DNA of 64,000 bases from Nymphaea colorata. Its lineage: Eukaryota; Streptophyta; Magnoliopsida; Nymphaeales; Nymphaeaceae. The position numbers were made by a program, and so were the translations under genes. The stretch covers positions 25,453,934 to 25,517,933 of the forward strand of contig NC_045138.2 of NCBI RefSeq assembly GCF_008831285.2, written 5' to 3'. Of the stretch, positions 38,783 to 51,013 are shown piece by piece. Each line of letters starts with the position of its first letter. Within the stretch, counting starts at the first letter, position 1. The notes beneath the pieces are model-generated. The model ran no database searches, was not told where the DNA came from, and saw only the letters and a program-made list of their open reading frames with translations.

Positions 38783-41700
38783 ATCAATCCTTGCGTTGCC
38801 GATTGATTCACAACATCAACTTCCTTGAATTTTGGACCCCCGATTAAATCATCTTCACTGATGACCAATTAGAGCACTCGGAGATTGTGCTTGCACCAAT
38901 TCAAAATTCGTCATTTTCCTAACTCTATTTAATATTAAACAGTAGCAGATATCACCAAGTCCACTCTGCAACATTGTTTTGTTTAGAGAGAGAAAGTGAG
39001 AGGAGAAAGTTTGAAGTTTTATTAGTTTATCTAAAGCTTACGTACGGGAGTTGGTAGCTTCACCCATGGACCGAATGAATTAATGGGATTCGTAGACTCA
39101 GGTATAAGGACTCTAGTACTCCATCAGTTTCCGGTCACGCGTTATCAGGGTGGTTTCTGCGAGTCCTTTTTCTTTCTTCTTTTCATCTCCACGACAATCT
39201 GTGAACGCCGGAGACCAACTATAGGTCCACATATCAACTGCAGAAATCTTCTTGAGATTGTAGTGGGTCAAGTGCCCAAGTATCAGCATGCCTGGATAGG
39301 GCCTGGAGATGCCTGGAAAAATCCTGAACACCCTTTGGGCCGAGACCAATCAAACGGTTGGCTACTTGGGCTCCTCTCAAAATGCCAACTTTTTTATATG
39401 TACAATATGGTTAATGCCAACTTTTATATGTACAATATGGTTAATGATGAAAATACTCTCAGTTCAAAAAAAAAAAAAAAAGTTATAAGGACAAAAATGA
39501 AAATGAAAAAAAAAAGTAAAAAAAACTAAAAAGAAGTTTCTATTTTAAAAGTTACAAAAATATCCACTCTGCAATTATGGCGCACCAATTGGGGTGGCCA
39601 AATAAAAGCGCACTCTTAATGCTGGCCTGAAGTTCACCAAAACCTTGGTGAGTACCTAGGAGCATGATGGGTGCCCCCCAAATTAATTTTCCATAATCAA
39701 GAATTTTTTGCCAAGTCTGGTGCAATCAATTGGATGTCTGTGACACTGTGGATTTCTTCCTCGTCACGTTTATCAAACAAGAGAAAAGCCAGGTCTGTCT
39801 GCTCCATGGAAGATGGGTTCTTGCTGAGATTTCGAGCATTGATTAGCATTCAGGCCATTAAATTCAACCACGACAAATTCAATTCAGATTTCTCACCGTT
39901 TCACGGAGCCACTCCGCTGCCACCGTGTACCTGGTCTTTCTCTTCAGGCTCACCAACCAAGACAACAACGAAGAACAACTGAGTCTTCTTCCCCATATTT
40001 CATCTAGATGTTGATAACATGTAAGTTCGCTAATATGAAGTGGGATTAAGTCGATTCAATTGGTTCAAGTTCATCGCAGGGTAGTTTATGGGTTATGGGT
40101 GAGTGGGGGAGACGACCGCTCGGTTGAGACTGAAGTCTCACCCATCTTTTTCATCCCATCAAAGAACTGAAGCCATTCACCCATCTTTTTTATCCCATCA
40201 AAGAATCAACTATTAATATCTCAATGTGCGTCCTTATTGGCGTGCTTCAACTTACATGTCAATGATTTCATTACACAAAAAGTTGATGATGCAAAATAGA
40301 GATTGACCGCTTACCAACCCTGATCCTAAGGGCAGAGAGAAAAAAGGGGCCAACAGGGGTCATGGCTCTCCTTCACATTTTTTGAGAGAAAAAAATATAG
40401 TCATATTTTGAAAATTTTTAGTTTGACTCATATAAAAATTTTGAAAAATATTGTTTGGCCCTGTATAGATTTTGAAAATATTATCAAAGATCCCAACAAA
40501 AAATTTCTGACTATACACCTGCATTTGCCAACCCCTTTAAAACCATCCCACGGTAGTTAGGTTTTCTAACTCATTTGCAGGAAACTTCAAATCGATCCAC
40601 CCTTCTTAGCAAAAGAAAAACAATAATTAATTCAACCGACCTGGTAAAAATGCAAGTTTCATTAGCTTGCATTTTTTTTCCGACTATTCATATACAAGTT
40701 TCAGCATATAACATAAAAGATTTTTTTATTAGCGTTTGAAATATGTATTCAACATTTTTTTTTATTAATGCTAGAAAGTTCTTCAAGAAGAACCTAACCT
40801 TATGAATTACAAAGTTACAGTCACTTTTCTTGCTTGGCAAAATAATAGTTGGTGCTAATCATAACAATTAAATTTTCAAACACATTTTTTCGAATCTTTT
40901 GTATTAAACATAAAATAACTAAAATGGCTGATACAGCATATTCTTTATTTCCCTTTCTTTATCTGCTATACAATGGAACGTTTGTGCCATAAGAAATATA
41001 TGTATACATGTAAAAATTAGTTTGAAGACTCCAAAGCATTTATGAACACTAATTAGGAAATTTTGCTGTTCAGGCAATATGAACCGTCCTTATCTAGATT
41101 GAGCGAAGACCCGAAATTTAGTTGGTGGTTGCTCAAGGTTGAAGCAATATTGCTCCATCGCTTAATTTCGACCATATCCAATTATTGCTGAAGACAGCTT
41201 TTGTAATAAGTAGCGACATTAGGAGTTGGGAAGATGCTTCGGTTCTTCTGTAGCGGTAAAATGAAATACTTTTCTTGCGATGAGAATTGGATTTGATCAA
41301 TTTGGGTCGGAGCATGCTACCATATCGTAATGGGGTCTACCAAAACATTTTTAATATTAATTTCTTGTCTTCTGGTTTTCAGATACATATATTTTAAAGA
41401 ACAATATGCTTAGTATTTTGCTCCATATTTAACGTGCAGGTCCGTCTTATATATCTATATTCAGTTGGGCTTCCGCCTCCATCTCTAAAGATGTTATATA
41501 CAGCTAAACTTTCATTTATGTTTGTCAGGGAGTTTTTTTAGGCCCCTCACATAATTACAGAATCAAAGGATTATTTTTCATTATTTTTCTTACGATCAAA
41601 GCCACGCTTTTAATTTCATGAAAAGTGTCACATAAAACTCCATTTCTTTATTTTCCCCCAAAATATTACCCTCTATAGCGTACATCAATATCATTTTAAA

Positions 41701-42662
41701 TAATAAAGTTTTTTTTTTCGTTTTCTAGTTAACAAAATTAGGCCCTCATTTCCATCTATCCAAGATATTGGCGTAGTTTACAATTCATTTTATAACTATT
41801 CATATTACCAAATGACCACACAAGAAGGAATTGTATGATACAAAATGATGCAAAAAAAAAAAAAAAATTAATTATCAAATCACAAAATTGTGATCGATCG
41901 GTAATCTTAGGAAGGCCCGGATCAATGAGGAAGTATTAATTTGAAGTTGGTTGGATTTTCGATTCTAATATAGTACTATACAAACAAGAGTATTATTAGC
42001 TATTTAATAGAATGCAATAATCAATGAATTTTTTACAACAAACTCTTATACTAATATAATAAGCAAAAACCCATGCTATAATTACCTAAACCCAAATTTG
42101 ATACAGAATGGCCTTGATGAACTTGAAAACGATGTCTAACTGTCTACCCAGGTTGACGTACAAATGATATATATGACATTGTAGCTTAGCCGCTACCGTC
42201 GACACGATTGATCAACATAATGACTGGAAGCAGCATAAATCTGAATACAATTGCCGGCAGAAACACAAAAAGGCTAGTTAATTTTATTTTGGATAGAGTC
42301 CCTTCATTGAGAGGTTGGCTCTAATGGGTGTACAGTTCAATTCTCATAAGCGCTATTGCTTTGAACTGCAGATGGTGGATATGCAACATTGTAGTTGACT
42401 GGTGTAGTGCTCTGAACCCTATGAGCAAGAGAAAGAAGAAAGAGCTTCCGGGTATCAAAAGATTGATTCATAAGCTGCACATGGCAACGGTTTACAACAG
42501 AAAATAGATCAAATTAGAGAGAGAGAGAGTCCCCATGTTCTTTGTGACATGTTAGAATAAGAGCCATAGCTTTATTTATAAGTAGCCAAGCAGGATGCAA
42601 TACATGCAGTACAAAAATTTTAGTATATATTTCATACACAAGAACAGTATTTGACTATTAAT
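38783..42662. other. Spacer between GLP-d and GLP-e, mosaic
   Basis: No gene seen. 38.78-39.4 kb follows the upstream spacer of type II units (same order as 47.2-47.6 and 51.0-51.4 kb). 39.83-41.42 kb follows the spacer upstream of GLP-a. 41.54-42.5 kb follows the flank left of GLP-c. The site matching the 57.7/62.6 kb MITE is empty at about 39.65 kb, and the sites of the 28.84 and 29.89 kb elements are empty at about 40.33 and 40.85 kb. Confidence 0.6.
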
Positions 42663-43626
42663 CTAGTTGTTGTTATCCATCCAGAATGCAGACTGCAACT
42701 CGTCAATCACATTCTTGTCAACCTGGAAGGCTTTGGCAAGAAGGTCATCTGAGATGGGTGGTTTCGCCCCGAAGACAGCATTAGCAATGGTGATGACACC
42801 GGGGTTTTGGCTGCTGAGCGCGGCCAGGGCCACTGCATCTCCGTCCCCAACGTTCTGCTGGAAGTGGATCAGCCCCTGTGGGAACACAAACACGTCTCCC
42901 TTATACAGCTTCTTTGTGAACAACCGGTTCTCTGGGTTGCTGGTCACAAACCCCACATAAAGGCAGCCTTCCAGCACCACCAGGATCTCGGTTCCGCGAG
43001 GGTGGGTGTGAGGTGGGTTCAGTCCCTTTGGAGCAAAGTCGATGCGAGCCAGGGAGATGCCTAGAGTGTTGAGTCCAGGGATTTGTTGAACGTTGACGGC
43101 AGTCACCATGGAACCCAGTGGGTTAGATGTGTTTCCAGGCTTGTCGAGGCCATTGAAGAAGAAGTCTTCGGGCTTTGCCATCATTGGGTTCTTGCACACC
43201 TTGCCATTCACAACGACTGCAGCAAAGAATATTGTAGCCATGAAGGCAAAAGAATTAAAGCTCAGCAAATTATATCAGAAATACAGAATCACAAAAGTTT
43301 CAATCTGTTCTATCATGAGAACAAAGGAGCTGATGTCTTCAGCTCATCTTATACTCCGTTTAATCACGGCACACTATATGATGATTGCATCGGGCAGTAT
43401 ACCGTGAGAAGCCGGAGAATTTTTCGGTCGACGGAAAAATACACAAAACATATATATATTTGAAAATCCAAGCATAGACATGGAGAACTCTAATTTTGTA
43501 CTAATAGTTGGAGGAAGTACTAGGGCTATGAAAATCGGCAACGCAGAAGTCCTGTAGCTGGCTTGGGTCAGAGGCATGGCAGAGGGCAGCCACAAGGGAG
43601 AGGAGGACAAGGAAGAGGAGCTTCAT
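42663..43626 (-). CDS. GLP: GLP-e: germin-like protein (type I), intact
   Basis: Exons 43626-43521 and 43216-42663; 219 residues. It is the only intact type I unit: signal peptide [18 protein letters not shown] and exon 1 end DFHSP. Box 1 is HTHPRGTE and box 2 is [14 protein letters not shown], so all four metal ligands are present. Distinguishing residues are [30 protein letters not shown] and DKNVIDELQ. The intron (about 300 bp) is larger in sequence change than the exons relative to type II units. The splice donor after CCTA is gtactt, usable but weaker looking than the gtgcgt of type II. Probable poly(A) signal: minus AATAAA at 42576-42571. Role as for GLP-b: secreted cupin, activity not assignable from sequence. 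Confidence 0.93.
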
Positions 43627-43731
43627 CTTCTAAGCCAAACTAACGAGATTAGGGAATTCTGTGATTGTGTGTGTCGAACACAAGAAAACCTTATGCTCCT
43701 GAGGATGCTCCTACACTTGGCACGGGTTCAG

Positions 43732-43739
43732 TATTTATA
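43732..43739 (-). promoter_or_regulatory. TATA box of GLP-e (type I)
   Basis: Minus strand TATAAATA about 110 nt before the ATG, in the context shared with units a and c. Confidence 0.6.
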
Positions 43740-46183
43740 CAGGTTCAAGAAGAGTCGGTGCCAGATCGTCGTCACTGTTGAGTTCATATTTTTAATGTTA
43801 GTCGATCGGTTGAACAAGTCATTTGGCCAGGTCTCGACCACCGATATGATATTCCAACTTCCAGAAAATTTGGGCAATCTCTGAATCTTCTGTACAGTGA
43901 CTAAGAAGTGCTCTTTGACTTCGCTTCTGCACTATTTTCAGCACCATCAATGTACAAAAAAGTAGAGTTGTTGTTCAGATTTCCAAACTTTAGGCCATTA
44001 AACTCAACATCTGCTGTTGAGGACCCGATCTTTTACTGTTCCAACTAAACCATTTTGAATTTGAGATGCTGCCCATGTGTCTTTCATCTTTTTCTTCAGG
44101 CTCACCACCCTAGAGAAAAACCAATTACGATTAACTTTCTTTCATCTAGAAGTTGATAATAAGTGAACATATGAATTGGTATTGCCTTGTTCACCAAGAT
44201 TAATAATATTGCTACTGCCCTTAACTGGACTAAGTCGAGTCAACAGGTTTAAGTTCAACGCAGGCGATTGGCTTTCCTAACTCCACTGAAAACTTCAACC
44301 TTGATCTCCTAAAAACGTCAACATTTGCCGATCGTCACTGACGGAGAAACTGTCAGCAAAGCAAACCGTGATTATACAACGCCGTCAATAAAAACATCAC
44401 TGACGGTAAAAAACCCGTCAAATATGTAACAGTAAAGCAGACCCGGTATAGACGTTCCCAAGTTGTAACCTTTCTTGCTCGACACCCGGGCATATTTGAC
44501 TCGGCCGTGGACACCTTAAATTAATGATAGCAGCGAAAGAAAAATAAAGTATGTCATTAACGAACTTAACTCCACATTCCCAAGAAATTTGGCAATGAAA
44601 TTTGACAAGTTCTGAGCCAAGTTCACAATTTGCATTTTTGAAAAATGTGTAAAAAAAGAATGTAACACAAAAATGTTTTGAAATATTTAAAAATATATCC
44701 TTAGAAGGGAGACATGTCAGCCTTGAACAGGCAACAGAATCGATTCATATTCACTAATTCAAGCCTATTTTGGCAACACTCTCCTTGCATTCGTCTCTTT
44801 GGAGACATGATAAAAATGGAACACTCTCCTTACATAACTCTGCATGCTAACCTTCATCAAATTTTCACCTCAAGGGTTGGAGTGCATTGGGAAGCAAGGT
44901 GGCCACCTTTAAAGGGATATGAACTACGAATGCCATGGTCATTGGCTCATTGCCATGATCTAATTTGCTATTTCTCTATAAATCGTAATGGTTCGAAACA
45001 TGCTCTGTGAACCCTAGGGACAATGGCATAGGGAAGGAGATGGGCAGCTACAACCTCTCCTCAGAGCAGTGGAAAGAACCACTCACTTTGGAAAAAAAAA
45101 ACAAGGAACTTTGTCAATTTGGCGATACCAACACCATTCATGAACCATTTTAAAAAGTAGGGCAGGTTCATAGGACATAGAACATGGTATTTCATAAATT
45201 TGTTTCAAGTGTTGTGATAGATTCATAGAACATTGTGCTAATGTTTCTAACTCCAAATGCCCCTCAAAACCTAGAGGACATCCAAATCATGTGGGATATA
45301 TACTCGGTGTTCTAGTGCCACAAACAAATTTTGTTTTGACGAACTTGCTCACGTTTTTCCATGATATTGGAAGACCTTTCTCATTTTATCCAAATTAGTT
45401 TCAGAATCTAGAGACTCTGGATTCGACGCGTCTATTAAAGTCTCCAGATTCGATGGGTCAGTACTTCGTAATTCAGACAAGGTATTGCCAAGTATATTGT
45501 TTTTGAAAGAAAGACAACATATAACTCGTCATTTAAATGTAAGAAGGTCGAATAATAACCTGATTACTTGTGTAATTCAAGAATAAGCTAAACTAGCATC
45601 AAATAAAACTTTGACCAAGTTACATTTTGCTCATGTTTTAATCAAAACCAGAATCCGACCTTTTATTTGCAGTTTTCAGCATGTATTAAGTACCAAGTAC
45701 GAATATATTCATGAATAACGATTATTCTAGAGAAACAATCAGTATGGCCAAGATAACATCTAGCCCCAAATTTTGGCCATGTCATGCAAGGTTTCGGCCA
45801 GTAACATTGGTTTTGAGAGAAAGAGTTTCGGATAAAACTAGTTACATCCCCCTACTATGTTGACCGGCTGGTAAGGGGCCAAGTCACATGTTCGCTTGGC
45901 GATCTTGCACCATTTATCTTTTCCCGAAACTATGATACTTGGGAGTGTTGGACACAATTAAATTCAGGTTAATGAAACACAAACTTTTTATTTTCTTCCA
46001 AATAAGCAAGATAGCACAGCCTTGCCAATACACCAATAAATAAATGGGGTGCCGCTTAATTTATTCAAAGATTCCCAGAGAAGGCATACATGTCCAACAC
46101 AAACCATATGATATATCTAATGATTTATACGTATTCTTTATAGGTACTTAATTCCATCCTTAGAGAGACCGCCGCCCCAATAC
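43740..46183. other. Spacer between GLP-e and GLP-f
   Basis: No supported gene. At 44.32-44.43 kb, repeated tgacgg/ccgtca words (cactgacgg and its complement) resemble subterminal repeats of CACTA transposons. An open frame at 44.71-45.01 kb (98 codons) has no recognisable domain. From about 45.2 kb on, the sequence follows the distal spacer of type II units (compare 48.34 and 58.92 kb). Confidence 0.5.
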
Positions 46184-47043
46184 TTAATTGTTGTTGTCCA
46201 TCCAGAAAGCAGACTGCAGCTCATCGATAACCTTCTTGTCAACCTGGAAGGCCTTGGCAAGAAGGTCATCTGAGACGGGTGGCTTCGCCCCGAACACAGC
46301 ATTAGCAATGGTGATGACGCCTGGGTTTTGGCTGCTCAGCCCAGCAATGGCCACAGCACCTTCTTTCCCTACGTTCTGCTGGAAGTGGATCAGCCCTTGC
46401 GGGAACACAAACACATCTCCCTTGTACAACTTCTTGGTGAACAGCCGGTTCTCCGGGTTGCTGGTCACGAACCCCACGTAGAGGCAGCCTTCCAGCACCA
46501 CCAGGATCTCGGTTGCACGAGGGTGGATGTGGGGTGGGTTCAGTCCCCATGGAGCGAAGTCAATCCGAGCCAGGGAGATGCCCAGCGTGTTCAGTCCAGA
46601 GATATTTTGAACGTTGACCGCAGTCACCATCGAGCCTAGTGGGTTCGATGTGTTGCCAGGCTTGTCCAGCCCAGAGAAGAAGAAATCTTCTGGCCTAGCC
46701 ATCATTGGATTCTTGCACACCTTGCCATTCACAACAACTGCAGCAGAGAAAGAGGTAATCGAACATGAATAACATCAGAACATTACGAACATATCTCTAA
46801 ATATAGCGCGATTGTTCTTTAATATGAATATTAGATACGTAAAAATAACATGTTAAAAATATTATAATTCCCATGAATATACGGCAAGGCACGCCCAAAC
46901 ACACACTCACACAAGTATAAAGAAGAAAATTACGCACTTGGGCTATTAGGGTCAGCAACACAGAAGTCTTGGAGCTGGCTAGGATCAGAAGCATGGGAGA
47001 AGGCAGCTATAAGAGAAAAGAGGATGAGGTATGTGAGCTTCAT
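46184..47043 (-). CDS. GLP: GLP-f: germin-like protein (type II), intact
   Basis: Exons 47043-46938 and 46737-46184; 219 residues. Signal peptide [18 protein letters not shown]; exon 1 ends DPNSP. Box 1 is HIHPRATE (Gly to Ala next to the ligands, all ligands kept); box 2 is [14 protein letters not shown]. It shares the unusual [10 protein letters not shown] and DFAPWGL with the frameshifted GLP-d and is its closest relative, so f shows what d encoded before its break. NISG creates an additional potential glycosylation sequon absent from copies that read QQIPG. TATA at 47148-47143. Confidence 0.93.
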
Positions 47044-47142
47044 CTTGAAGGCTAGCCTTGAGAAATGCAACCTGTGTATTGTGAACAACTCTCAAGGCTG
47101 AAACCCTCTGAGGATGCTGGAGGATGGTGCCATGCACCGGCA

Positions 47143-47210
47143 TTTATAGTGTTGTACAGGAGACTTAGCCCACTTATCTTACGTTAGAATATTAGGATAT
47201 GGAATAAGTC
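47143..47210 (-). promoter_or_regulatory. GLP-f promoter: TATA box and conserved type II block
   Basis: Minus strand TATAAA about 100 nt before the ATG; the type II block follows at 47162-47210. Confidence 0.5.
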
Positions 47211-47403
47211 AAGAATCCTTGCGTTGCTGATTGATTCACAACATCAACTTCCTTGAATTTTGGACTCGCAATTAAATCGTTTTCACTTATGACCGATTAC
47301 ACCACTCAGAGACGGTGCTTGCACCAATTCAAACTTCGTCATTTTGCTAATTCTATTAAATATTAAACAGTAGCAGATTATCACCAAGTCCACTCTGCAG
47401 CAT

Positions 47404-47409
<6 letters not shown>

Positions 47410-47482
<73 letters not shown>
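47410..47482. repeat. (TA)n(GA)n microsatellite in GLP-f spacer
   Basis: About 40 bp of TA and 30 bp of GA. The same place holds only short GA runs at 38.98, 57.10 and 61.96 kb and an intermediate TA/GA run at 51.21 kb, so this site differs in length among the duplicated spacers. Confidence 0.95.
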
Positions 47483-47487
<5 letters not shown>

Positions 47488-49551
47488 AAGTTTGAAGTTT
47501 TCTTAGTTTAACTAAGGCTTACGTACGTGACTTGGTAGCTTCACCCATGGAATGGAGGGAATGAATTAATGGGATTCGTAGACTCACGTGTAAGGACTCT
47601 GGTACTCCAGCAGTTTCCGGTCACGCGTTATCAGGGTGAATCCTTTTTCTTTCTTCTTTCCAAGAAATCAAACACGTTTTCAAGAAAAAAGTTCACTGAA
47701 CCCCGACTTCTATGGAAACTTAATCACCAGGACATGCATTACAGGACTTAGGCGCGCTCGTCTGGGAAAAATGAATGGTAGTAATAAAATTTCTAACTCA
47801 AATCTTTGGGAAAAAAAAAAGGCGATGACGATTTCCTTGGAAGAGTAAAAGATGGTAGTTGGTGTATCAGCTAATTCGTTAGCCATCACTAAGCTTGACA
47901 TCAGCTTTTACAAGGAAAAGTAGACATCATTGTCCATATCTACTTTGACTTGGTGGGGTGTTCTAAAGAGTATTATGTTCTTGGACAAGCCTGAATGTTT
48001 CCTTTGGGGTTTATCCGTTCAAATGTCTCTGTCTTCCATGTGGTCAAGGGTTCCTAGTCCAACAAGTTCCACAAATTTTGTCTTCAGGTTCGACTTTAAT
48101 CCGCGAATAAAAATCCTCAATTTTGGGTCCATCAACATTGGATTTGATGGGTGAAGGATAAAATTTTAAAACACAGGGCACAGACATTTGTCTGCGATCT
48201 ACAGTAAAATTTAGGGCAATCAAACAGGCCCTTAATGCAAAAGAAGAAGCCATACAAATTACCTTGATCCATCGGATTCTGCCGGGGAATTTTTCCTGCG
48301 TTTGAATGCAAAAGAAAAGGCCGAACAAACCTGTTCTAATTTTTGTGATAGATTCATAGACTATTGTGTTAATGCTTCTGTCCCTAAGCGCCCTTACCTA
48401 TAGGACATCCAAATCATGTGAGGTATATACTCGTTGTTCTAGTGGCACAAGCAATTTTGTTCATGATCTTGCTCTTGTTTTTCCATGATATTGCAAGGCT
48501 TTTCTTCATCATTTTACCCAAATTAGTTTCTGAATCTCGAGACTTAGGATTCGACTTGTCTATTAACGTCTCTAAAATCGGTAGGTCAATTCTGTAGTTC
48601 AGGCTAGGTTTTGTTAACCATATTGTTTTTGAAAGAAAAACAATATATAACTCATCATTTAAATGTAAAAAGGTTGAATAGTAATCTGATTACTTGTGTA
48701 ATTCAAGTAAAATGAGCATCAAATAAAACTTTGACTAAGTTATATTTGCTCGCGTACATTCATCAAAAGCAGAATTTGGACTACTTAACTACCTTTTATT
48801 TGTAGGCTTCAACGTATGATGAGTACCCAGTATGATTATTATATTAACAAACAACAATTACACTAGAGAAACAACCACTAGTGTTTTTGTCACCAATTTT
48901 TGGCCGAGCCTCGTAAGGTTTCGGCCCCGTCAAATGAGTTTTGGGAGAAAGAATTTTGGATAAAACTAATTAAATCCACTAGGTTGACCAGGTAGCGGGC
49001 CAAGTCGAGCCGACTCAAAACATTTATGTTTTCTTAGAAACTATGACACTTAGAGTGTTGGACACAATTAAATTCAGATTGATGAGTCACAATCTTTTTT
49101 TTTTCTTCCAAATAAGCATGATAACATAGCCATTGCCAATATACCAAAATAAATGGGATGCCGCATTATTCAAAGATTGCGAGAGAAGGCCTACATGTCC
49201 AAAACAAACCATATGAGATAATGATGTATACATGTCTATTCCTTATAGGTACTTACTTGATCATTAAAGAGAGAGATCACCTCATTCCGATTCAAGCCTG
49301 CAAGGGAAGGTCTCCCCAACCTTATTATCCAAACAAAGGAGTTGTACACATAAAAAAAAACCATCACCGGGACAACAGCACTCCCAAGAGAGCAAACAAT
49401 AACATCAAGGCAGTACTCAAAAAAATCAGACTAAGTAGCGATCAGATCCGGAATAAGAAAAGATCTCAATAAGCTAGAATGACCCCGGGGGCGAGGGGCG
49501 GCGGCAGGGGCCTTGAATTTTGAAAAGTTACATTTGAACTCTTGCTAAAAG

Positions 49552-49635
49552 TTTGAAACTATAATTCGGTTCTTGTTAAAATTTTGAAACTATAATTCGG
49601 CTCTTGTTAAAATTTTGAAACTATAATTCGACTCT
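49552..49635. repeat. 31-bp tandem repeat, about 2.7 copies
   Basis: tttgaaactataattcgg recurs at 49552, 49583 and 49614, exact period 31. The matching place before GLP-i (60.35 kb) has one copy, so the expansion is local to this spacer. Confidence 0.9.
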
Positions 49636-49987
49636 TAATGAAAATTTTTCTGAATACCCTGACTACCATCAACAACTCTACATTTGAGCATCTTTAGAAA
49701 TTCTGAAAAGCTGGAGAGAAGCCTATTCCTGCCTTCAAACGCATTTCCAACCTTTTTTTTTCCACCTCTTGTTGTTAGAAGAGAAAATACCGATTCTATG
49801 CTGGGTATGTCTGATTATTTGGACACAGGCAAACAAAAAATTTAGTTCATGGAGTTTCTGATCCTCATGTCACACAATAAAAGGGGCATGACTTTATTCA
49901 TAATAAATTGCCACAGTAGGCATACATGTCACATCATCTATTAATCATACAATATCAATTAATGCATCCCCACACACCAAGTCCTTC

Positions 49988-50838
49988 TTAGTTGTTGTTG
50001 TCCATCCAGAAGGCAGACTGTAGCTCATCAATCACCTTCTTGTCAACCTGGAAGGCCTTGGCAAGAAGGTCATCCGAGATGGGTGGCTTCGCCCCGAACA
50101 CAGCATTAGCAATTGTTATGACGCCAGGGTTCTGGCTGCTCAGCCCAGCAATGGCCACAGCACCTTCTTCCCCTATGTTTTGCTGGAAGTGGATCAGCCC
50201 CTGTGGGAACACAAACACGTCTCCCTTGTACAACTTCTTCGTAAACAGCCGGTTCTCCGGGTTGCTGGTCACGAACCCCACGTATAGGCAGCCTTCCAGC
50301 ACCACCAAGATCTCGGTTCCGCGAGGGTGGGTGTGAGGTGGGTTCAGTCCCCATGGAGCAAAGTCAATCCGAGCCAGGGAGATGCCCAGCGTATTCAGTC
50401 CAGGGATTTGTTGAACGTTGACCGCGGTCACCATCGAGCCTAGTGGGTTCGATGTGTTGCCAGGCTTGTCGAGCCCAGAGAAGAAGAAATCTTCCGGCTT
50501 AGCCATCATTGGGTTCTTGCACACCTTGCCATTCACAACAACTGCACCAGACAATGGGGTAATTGAACATGCATGACGTAAGAACATTACGAACTAAATA
50601 TAGCTTGATTATTCTTTAATATGAATATTAGACACACAAAAATAACACGTTAAAAAGACTATAATTTCCATGAACATACGGCAAGGCTCACGCGAACACA
50701 CACACACAAGTATAAAGAAGAAAAGTACACACTTGGGCTATTACGATCAGCAACACAGAAGTCCTGGAGTTGGCTAGGATCAGAAGCATGGCAGCAGGCA
50801 GCTACAAGAGAAAAAAAGATAAGGTATGCCAGCTTCAT
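49988..50838 (-). CDS. GLP: GLP-g: germin-like protein (type II), intact
   Basis: Exons 50838-50733 and 50541-49988; 219 residues. The signal peptide is the most diverged of the type II group ([18 protein letters not shown], with a CC pair near the cleavage site). Mature start [16 protein letters not shown]. Box 1 HTHPRGTE and box 2 [14 protein letters not shown] carry all ligands. It has the AGLSS and DFAPWGL residues of the b/d/f/g group. The donor is gtgtgt rather than gtgcgt. TATA at 50953-50948; poly(A)-like AATAAA word about 105 nt past the stop (ctttattcataata on plus). Confidence 0.93.
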
Positions 50839-50947
50839 CTTTAGGGCTAGCCTTCAGAATGTAACCGGTGTATTGTATGCAACTCTTAACACAGAAACTC
50901 TTCTTTTGTTCTCTGAGGATGCTGGAAGACGGTGCCATGCATCGGCA

Positions 50948-51013
50948 TTTATAATGTTGCAGAAAGATTTAGCGCACTTATCCTACGTTAGAATATTAGG
51001 ATATGGAATAAGT
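50948..51013 (-). promoter_or_regulatory. GLP-g promoter: TATA box and conserved type II block
   Basis: Minus strand TATAAA about 110 nt before the ATG. The type II block at 50965-51013 is slightly diverged (gcgcacttatcctacg on plus). Confidence 0.5.

Larger units (their letters stand above)
47211..49987. other. Spacer between GLP-f and GLP-g
   Basis: No gene seen. This is the plain form of the type II spacer without the insertions found in the next units. It shows the empty site of the 59.68 kb element near 49.06 kb, of the 55.32 kb element near 49.63 kb, and of the 54.14 kb element near 49.34 kb. Confidence 0.6.

Noticed and set aside
44714-45010. 98-codon open frame between GLP-e and GLP-f
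   Set aside because: No recognisable domain, not kept in sister spacers, and no supporting signals.
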